DNA of 64,000 nt. Source: Dichetophora obliterata (taxonomy: Eukaryota > Arthropoda > Insecta > Diptera > Sciomyzidae). Of the stretch, positions 58,016 through 64,000 are shown one piece after another; positions within the stretch are counted from its first letter, which is position 1, and each line of letters opens with the position of its first letter. The stretch is from positions 82,110,943-82,174,942 of the forward strand of contig OY986436.1 of NCBI GenBank assembly GCA_963920525.1, given 5' to 3'. A program made the position numbers and the translations under genes. The notes under the pieces are model-generated. The model made no database searches. It was not told the origin of the DNA and saw nothing but the letters and a program-made list of their open reading frames with translations.

Positions 58016-58970
58016 TAATTAAAGTTTTTTCTAAATGACCTCTTTATTTATTATGTTGACTTTATATGATTTAAATACAAATTCTATATGTTTGATAGTT
58101 TAAATCATACTTGATTTTAAATACAAATTCTAGTTGTTTGATAGTTTTAAATCGTTTATTGAGCTTAAGGTCAAGGTAAGAACAATTAATTGTTTTAACG
58201 AATCTTTCCAAAGAAACAACAACAGCAACAACAACAACAACAACAAAGTGTTTTTTTCAATATGAAAAGGAAAAAATCACTAGCTGATCTGATTGCAATT
58301 TCTGCCTGGCTAAGGGCGTCATCAGAAATCTTTGTGATACCCGTGCAAGCGCGCACTAACGCACTGCACCACCGGGGCGATGAGATTTGAAATGCCAATT
58401 TCTCAGTTTTTCTCAATTTCAAAAATTCACATTTGTTGTTGTATTTCTGTTTTACTTTAGTCTCTATGCTTATGTTATTATATGTAGTCCAACAGCCTGC
58501 TGGAAGTCTGCACTAACAAAGAATGTTTACCGAAGTTATTTTTAGAATTTTTGCTGATTTTGTTTTCAGCTGTTTCCGTTTGGTCGAGCTCTACCATTTG
58601 ATTAAAGTTTTTTCTAAATGACCTCTATATTTATTATGTTGACTTTATGTATATGATTTAAATACAAATTCTAAATGTTTGATAGTTTAAATCATACTTG
58701 ATTTTAAATACAATTTCTAGTTGTTTGATAGTTTAAAATCATTTATTGAGCTTAAGGTCAAAGTTAGAACAATTAAACTTTGTTGTTGTTGTTGTTTCTT
58801 TGGAAAGATTCGTTAAAACAATTAATTGTTCTAACCTTGACCTTAAGCTCAATAAACGATTTTAAACTATCAAACAACTAGAATTTGTATTTAAAATCAA
58901 GTATGATTTAAACTATCAAACATTTAGAATTTGTATTTAAATCATATAAAGTCAACATAATCTTATTTAA
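58016..58970. repeat. Direct-plus-inverted repeat cluster
   Basis: Block X at 58016-58212 (TCTAAATGACCTCT, TATTATGTTGACTTTAT, ACTTGATTTTAAATACAA, GAGCTTAAGGTCAA, GAACAATTAA) recurs directly at 58605-58782 and inverted at 58785-58970, so 58605-58970 is a near-perfect palindrome with almost no spacer. CAACAACAA repeats sit at the hinge and at 58213-58248. Confidence 0.85.
58272..58392 (-). repeat. tRNA-like SINE candidate
   Basis: The minus strand reads GCCCCGGTGGTGCAGTGCGT then TAGTGCGCGCTTGCACGGG, resembling a pol III A box (TGGTGCAGTGCG). The B box is poor (GGTATCACAAAG). It lies between the two direct copies of block X. Could be a SINE head; weak. Confidence 0.35.
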
Positions 58971-59484
58971 TTTAATTTTTTAATATCTAATGCTGTGGTT
59001 ATGCTAGCAAGAGAATAAATTAACGAAAATTAATAGAATATAGAAAATTAAGAAAGAGTAAAACGAATAGAGTATATCGATTGTTATCGATTTAGACCCC
59101 TTTTCCACACGACAAGTTTTCTTCAAGTTTTCTTTTGAAAAATGATAAAAAAAATTGACATGCGAATTCAGCGAGAATTTACTTAGACTAAATGCGATAA
59201 GAATGGTAGAAAAAATTTACAATGCAAACAAAAAATCATATTTAATAACTTTTTATAAAGTGTATAAAATCTTTTGTATTGATTTACAACTTTTTACAAC
59301 AAATTTACAACTTTTATTGCAGAAAACACTAAGCCTGCAGAAGATATGCGACTTACTGAATATAATAATTGATAAGTAAAACAATCTTGAAGAGAGCGCA
59401 ATTGCCTTGAAAAAAAATTTAATGATAATGTCAATAAATTAATTGTTATATCTTCAACAATGATAACAAAATATATATTTCTAG

Positions 59485-59905
59485 GCAACCACCAAAACTA
59501 AAATGCTTGCGCAATGCAAGCTGCTAAGGGAAGGGCTGGTTATATCAAAGCAAGCGCTTAAAGCTAGCAAGGCTTTACTCGGAGAGGATTTGGGAAAAAT
59601 TGAAATTGAAATTTCGTCAATGTTCCCGCTATCGTCTATTGCCGAAATTATGATTGAAGAAGAACGTTTAGAAGATGCTCAGTTCTCAAATTCAATGGTA
59701 AGATTTTAATTAAATTTGCATACAATATAATGTTATTTTCTTTAATAGAAAATGTATTTCACAAAGTTGAAAGCAGCCTACCCATCCGTGGACGATTTCT
59801 TTAGGACCATTATTTCAGACATGATAATTTCAGAGTTTAATTGGGATGGTAGATGCGGCAAAAGGGCGTTGGCGAAATTAAAACTTTTCGATAAACAATT
59901 TTTTG
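59485..59905 (+). CDS. DUF4806-like protein, two internal exons
   Basis: Exon a (59485-59697) follows a pyrimidine-rich acceptor (TTTCTAG) and encodes CKLLREGLVISKQALKASKA, then SSMFPLSSIAEIMIEEERLE. A 51-bp intron (59698-59748, GTAAGA...TTTAATAG) joins in phase 0 to exon b (59749-59905): FTKLKAAYPSVDDFFRTIIS then FNWDGRCGKRALAKLKLF, ending at a GTAAGT donor in phase 1. The FPLSSIAEIM...NWDGRCGKRAL pattern matches the DUF4806 domain as I know it, a domain of unknown function common in insect and transposon-linked proteins. Both exons are free of stops. No first exon is identified; a possible third exon starts at 60195 in a repeat. Translation would end at 60382. Confidence 0.65.
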
Positions 59906-60194
59906 GTAAGTTATGTTTCTACATTGCTAATAATAAATAATTTTGAATAATATTTTTTTTTTTTATGAATTTTTTTTAATGAGGGCCGCAAGCAGTTTGA
60001 AAAAGAAATCCGGAAGTCAATTAACTTGAGCCATAATAGGTTCAAACAGTGGAAATTTTTAAAAAAAAATCTTTGAATGACACTGCAGCCATTTAAAATC
60101 GCAAATTCAAAATTTTCTAAGAATCTTAAAATTTTAAATTGTTTTGAGAACATTTCAAGAACAGCGACAACTTTAATTTTTAATTGTTTTGCAG

Positions 60195-60382
60195 ATTATA
60201 TGGATTTTGACCTTCTATCTCCAAATGTGAAAAATTACTGCCCGCTCGCAATTGGTTTAGAAATTATAGGCCTCCAAAGTTGGGAAAAATGCCCTACAAA
60301 TCTTGCTATTTTTGAAATTTTTCAACAAAACTACTCTTTATGGGTACCTATTCAACAATGCATCAAACTTGGAAATCTTTAA
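60195..60382 (+). CDS. Possible terminal exon of the DUF4806-like gene
   Basis: A TTGTTTTGCAG acceptor at 60184-60194 allows a phase-1 join from 59905, giving FF-DYMDFDLLSPNVKNYCPL, then LEIIGLQSWEKCP and a stop at 60380-60382 (61 codons). No DUF4806 motif is visible here. The first 115 bp are the left arm of an inverted repeat (partner 60580-60690), so this may be a transposon-derived exon or a coincidence. Confidence 0.3.
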
Positions 60383-60690
60383 CATGAAACTTTTAAAGAT
60401 ATAAGTATTTTAGTGTAGTGCTTTTGTGAAAGTGAAACAACTAGTTTGTCAAAAAAATTGTAAATATAAGAATAGGTATATCTTAAAAAGTTATGATTCG
60501 ATTTTCATCTTTGAAATCTCGTTGAATAGGTGCTCATATTAACTTTCTGTTGATATGCATAATGCGTAACACTAAAAAAAACATCAAGATTTGTAGATCA
60601 TTTTTGCAACTTTGGAGGCCTATTACTTCTAAATCAATTGCGAGCGGCCTGCAGTTTTTCCAGATTTGGATTAAGGAGGTAAAAATCCAA
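60195..60690. repeat. Inverted repeat next to the DUF4806-like exons
   Basis: 60195-60310 aligns with the reverse complement of about 60580-60690: GGATTTT(G/T)ACCT, CTCGCAATTG, AGGCCTCCAAAGTTG, CTACAAATCTTG. The arms are about 110 bp around a 270-bp loop. Confidence 0.75.
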
Positions 60691-60705
60691 CAAAAAATAT
60701 TAAAA

Positions 60706-61067
60706 ACTAGCTGAACCCGGAGTGCTTCGCTACTCCCCTCGTTATAAAATAAAATTAAAAGTATATATTTTTCACGCCATCGAATTTTCGAAATAAGTCC
60801 ACCCCAGCGCCACCTACCGTGTCCATTTATACACAAATTATTTTCTTATGATCAAACAAACATACATTCTGAATTTCAGTTAAATTGGTCCATAAATTCA
60901 AATTTTCGATATAAGTCCACCCCAGCGCCACCTATCGGGTCCAAATATAGCCTATGTTACCCAACGTACCAAGATGAACATTACCTGAAAATTTCATCAA
61001 AATCGACCTAGCCGTTTTGGAGTCCATACGTTACATACATACACACATCCTATTTTATATATATAGA
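60706..61067 (-). mobile_element. Short Helentron-type element, copy 3
   Basis: It starts ACTAGCTGAACCCGGAGTGC, the same kind of end as copy 2 at 19353, and finishes in TATTTTATATATATAG. CGACCTAGCCGTTTTGGAGT, typical of Helentron 5' regions, lies near the right end. A block AATTTTCGA(A/T)ATAAGTCCA then CCCCAGCGCCACCTA is duplicated internally (60782 and 60901). About 360 bp, no coding. Confidence 0.72.
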
Positions 61068-61409
61068 AGAGAGTTGTCGCTATTCTTGAATTATACCTTG
61101 TTTTGATTTTGTTTTGTTCCTTAAATTAAAAATTAAACTTAATACATAAAACTAAGACTTTGTTAATTTCATTAATATTAAAAAAAGAAACAATTTATGA
61201 ATTGTAAAACTATAAAAAAATTATGAAATCTTTTATCATAATATAAAATATTAATCGATAAAAATTTTTTGAAGCGAAGCTTTTTACGCCTCGTTTTGTG
61301 ATTTGCTTGAGTGAAATCTGAAAAACGACACTTTTTCCATACACCTTTTTCTTAGAATTGTTGTTGTTTTTTTTTACTTGCGTCTAATACAACAAGAAGA
61401 TATGAAATT
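61068..61409. other. No supported gene
   Basis: AT-rich spacer with poly-A and poly-T runs. Confidence 0.5.
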
Positions 61410-61411
61410 AA

Positions 61412-61495
61412 AAACATTTTTTTGCAAGCGTGAGGATCGAACTCGCGCCTTTCGATCGAGAGTTTAACGCACTAACCACTACTCCAAATCAACCA
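61412..61495 (-). tRNA. tRNA-like sequence, probably SINE or tRNA pseudogene
   Basis: On the minus strand TGGAGTAGTGGTTAGTGCG fits an A box and GAGTTCGATCCTC fits a B box, correctly ordered and spaced about 25 bp. The 3' strand CGCTTGC has no pairing 5' strand, and the anticodon stem does not form well, so this is not an intact tRNA. No amino acid is assigned. Confidence 0.4.
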
Positions 61496-61995
61496 TTTGT
61501 GATATCGTGTGATTCATTCAATATTAAAGGAAGCTATGTTGCAGTAGATGACAGGAATTTATTAAAGGGATTGTTCATTAGCTGCCCTACATATTCTATT
61601 GTTAATGCGTGAAGCTATAATGCAGCAGGTCACAATTATCGATCAAATACTACGTTTCAATGTGTTAATTGACTCGGGATTAACTTCCCATGAAAACGCG
61701 AGTTAAGTTGAATTTCGTTAAATCCACGAAACTCCGCGGAACTTATTAGATTTAACTGATTTTGATTGGATGCGTTCGGAATATGAAATAGTTGTTCAAC
61801 TGTTGAGTAGGTTTTCTTGATTATTTGTTATTTTATTTTATTTCTGCCGCAGTGGCATTTGACATAAAATGTAACAAACCGTTCAGCAGGCACACAAAGT
61901 AGCGGAAACTAATACTGATCAAAGACTCAATATGTTTAGTAAATTTTACATCTTCTGAAAGCACACATTTATACTAAAAAAAAATTACGAATAGA

Positions 61996-62130
61996 ATGGC
62001 AGAAGTGCAACTCGACTCAATGTTGTGCATGGAAGCATCGAACGGGTGGATTTTAACTGCGAATTCAAATATGAATGTTTATAAGCACTTAAGGCAAGGA
62101 TGGTGGTCTAGCGCTCGAAAATTTAAGGTA
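61996..62130 (+). CDS. Candidate short first exon, unknown protein
   Basis: An ATG with an AGA context opens MAEVQLDSMLCMEASNGWIL, then LRQGWWSSARKFK and an AAG-GTATTT donor-like site at 62127-62132. Without splicing the frame ends after 56 codons. Composition looks coding, but no family is recognised and no downstream exon was found. It could be unrelated to the DUF4806-like exons 2 kb upstream. Confidence 0.3.
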
Positions 62131-63338
62131 TTTTTAGGATTTTTTAAAAAGTTAAAATATTAAACAACGATATTTAAAATTTTAAGGTGTATTGTACCTC
62201 TCATTCATCATAAAAAATATTTTTTTAATTTAAAAAATTGTTGATCTTGTTCAAAATGGCGGTCAATGAGACGCTCTCAAGGAAAAGGGGCATGGGCGGT
62301 GTTGTAGATTTTGACTGTTCTATTTATCTGAAAAATAAAAACCTGGAATAATATTAATCACTATGAGTGCAGCTATGGTTGGCACTAGAAAAAAAAGATA
62401 TGAAAAATTGACAGAATGACGCGCTTTTGAAAATTAAGTTCTTAAAACAGCTTGTTTTCTACCGGTTATTAAGTGTAAAATATACGATGGTTTTTAATTA
62501 AAACTTTGAATTCCAGTTCCAGCGATAGCCACCGTTGTTATGAATAGCAATTTTAAATTTCAGATGATTCGGCTAAAAAGTTTTTGTTTCTTCTACAACA
62601 CCATACCGAAAAAATAGTTTCGAGATAAATGCGTATAAAAAGAATGAATGTAGACGAAACACTGTGGCTCGACACCTACTAAAACGGCTGTAGAAGTGAA
62701 AATACAATGTTCATTTGCTTTTTGACAAGACGTAATGTAAAGTAACGTAGAAATCTAAAATCCACGGATTTATACGTCCCGTCATGTTACGTTACGTTTA
62801 TTAAAACCACTTGTATAAGAAAGCATTGTTTCAAACAATAAGTGAAAGAATTGTTTTAAACATTGCTTAACTGACATTAGATCACATTACGTTACTTCTA
62901 TTATAATTGGACATTAACGTCAAAAAGACTATATTTTTGAAATATAAAAAAATCAGTTTCATAAAAATTCGAAGCCTTAAACAATGCTGTTTTGATAAAT
63001 ATAATTTGCGAATGACAAGCGATCCAAATATTTGCACAACAAGATTAGGACAACTATTGATGTAATATTTGCTAGAAATATCGATGACATTACATCTATA
63101 TAATATACGTTTGATATTTTAGATATTAAAACCCAATAATTTCATTAACATTTACAAAAATAATTCAAAATGAATGTAAAATAATAATGTAAGGTAATAA
63201 AATTTACTGGTGGGAAATTATTTTTTTTAGTTAACATTAGGTATTTATAATTTTCAATTTAAAAATTTTTTTATTAAAAAAACTATTAAATTATGAAACG
63301 TATAAAACTGCGAAAAAGCTTCGCTTCTCTCGTGTGTC
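62131..63338. other. No supported gene; candidate 3' flank of gypsy element
   Basis: AT-rich DNA. If the gypsy pol at 63606 belongs to a complete element, its 3' LTR should lie here, but with only one side of the element in view it cannot be delimited. Confidence 0.4.
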
Positions 63339-63525
63339 CAGCGACGCATCTGTTTTTTATTTCTTTAAATATTTTTAGTGAAATTCATTTGCGTTGTATT
63401 ACAAAAACTTAAAATTGAATTTAAATTATAAGGCTACGATGTACCCATGCTGTCTTCTTAAAAATAAAAATGAAATTAATGTATAAGACTTTATTTCGTT
63501 TAAATAAAAAACAGATGCGTCGCTG
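63339..63525. repeat. 24-bp perfect inverted repeat around a 139-bp core
   Basis: CAGCGACGCATCTGTTTTTT plus ATTT at 63339-63362 is exactly mirrored at 63502-63525. Either a 187-bp MITE or a stem-loop. No target duplication seen and no coding. Confidence 0.75.
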
Positions 63526-63605
63526 AATGCATCCAAATTAATTAAATTGAATTCAGTTTAGGCAGAACAAAATGTCATTATAAGCTTAGTTTGATCTATT
63601 AACTA

Positions 63606-64000
63606 TTAGGCCAGTCTCAATCTATCATTGTGAATTTGAACTATCTTATTTGGTCCAATTCTTATTGCACAATTCTTGCTATTATCAATTTCTACAATTG
63701 AATATGGACCCTTTAACAAGTTTTCCAACTTATGTCCTGCTGGATTATCTATGTAAACGGAATCATTTATTTTAAATTCTCGTTTTGAACTTATTTGATT
63801 ATACCGTTGATTTTTTGTGTTTTTATTAGCAACTAGATTGTTGTGCGCACGTTTGTGTGCTACTTGAAGCCTATATTTGATTTCTTTCGCATATGCGTCT
63901 ATGTTATAGAGGGGATCAATCTGACAATTGTCTAAGCATTGTGGGCTAATAGGTACTTTGCCATAAACCAGTTCATATGGTCAGTACCCATGAACTGTAC
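63606..64000 (-). pseudogene. Ty3/gypsy pol, integrase C-terminus (partial)
   Basis: The minus strand is continuously open from the window edge to the stop TAA at 63606-63608, about 125 codons without an ATG. It reads YELVYGKVPISPQCLD, EIKYRLQVAHKRAHNN, DSVYIDNPAGHKLENL and LKGPYSIVEID, then HNDRLRLA. This is the end of a Ty3/gypsy integrase with its GPY/F-type module (KGPYSIVEI), which follows the catalytic core. It is cut by the window rather than truncated, so it may be an intact pol; 'pseudogene' is used only because it is partial here. Confidence 0.85.

Noticed and set aside
54930..60382. A single gene joining the 55-kb N-terminal remnant with the DUF4806 exons
   Set aside because: The 55-kb segment has in-frame stops and frameshifts and is separated by repeats; no splice path is visible.
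61412..61495. Functional tRNA gene
   Set aside because: A and B boxes are present, but the acceptor stem does not pair and the anticodon arm is poor; kept only as tRNA-like.

Overview
The window is eukaryotic nuclear DNA from an insect, most likely a higher fly (Diptera) and plausibly a tephritid-type fruit fly. That is inference from AT richness, short GT-AG introns, and the mix of Mos1-like mariner, piggyBac, BEL/Pao, Helentron and jockey/CR1-type elements. No conserved single-copy host gene is recognisable. Almost everything readable is a transposable element (TE) or a TE remnant, often nested. The best candidate for a non-TE gene is a two-exon DUF4806-like segment near 59.5-59.9 kb.

Layout. 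1-5.1 kb: a LINE reverse-transcriptase remnant, a second LINE tail, and a dispersed repeat broken by a decayed piggyBac (TTAA flanks) and by a 402-bp insertion. A second, unbroken copy of that repeat at 23.7-24.3 kb acts as the empty site. 5.2-7.4 kb: a non-autonomous Helentron with an internal minisatellite. 7.7-8.3 kb: a fold-back repeat. 8.8-13.9 kb: a minus-strand LINE that shows only ORF1 (gag-like, zinc knuckles), interrupted by a well-preserved piggyBac (11048-13643) that has TTAA duplications, three palindromic end motifs and a spliced transposase gene. 14.8-24.3 kb: MITEs, a hAT tail, two LINE tails, a second Helentron and an unassigned coding remnant.

26.7-29.2 kb: a decayed Tc1/mariner-superfamily transposon carrying a 1285-bp Mos1-like mariner whose 345-codon transposase has one premature stop. 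29.2-34.05 kb: a transposon candidate with inverted termini of about 530 bp and a broken, intron-containing DDE-type transposase. 34.2-38.1 kb: LINE fragments, including a nearly full-length endonuclease plus reverse transcriptase copy. 38.1-43.0 kb: a Harbinger-like MITE, a direct-repeat pair and a second long-inverted-repeat structure. 45.1-51.7 kb: a complete BEL/Pao retrotransposon (near-identical LTRs, 5-bp target duplication) inactivated by frameshifts, a MITE and loss of an integrase aspartate. 51.9-54 kb: a truncated Tc1, a hAT-like MITE with a perfect 8-bp duplication and a LINE tail. 54-64 kb: AT-rich DNA with a 210-bp tandem duplication, tRNA-like sequences, the DUF4806-like exons, a third Helentron and, at the window edge, the 3' end of a Ty3/gypsy pol.

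The genes do not form a pathway. The window is a stratified TE nest in which insertion order can be read from who interrupts whom. All family assignments come from motifs recognised by eye. No database search was run.
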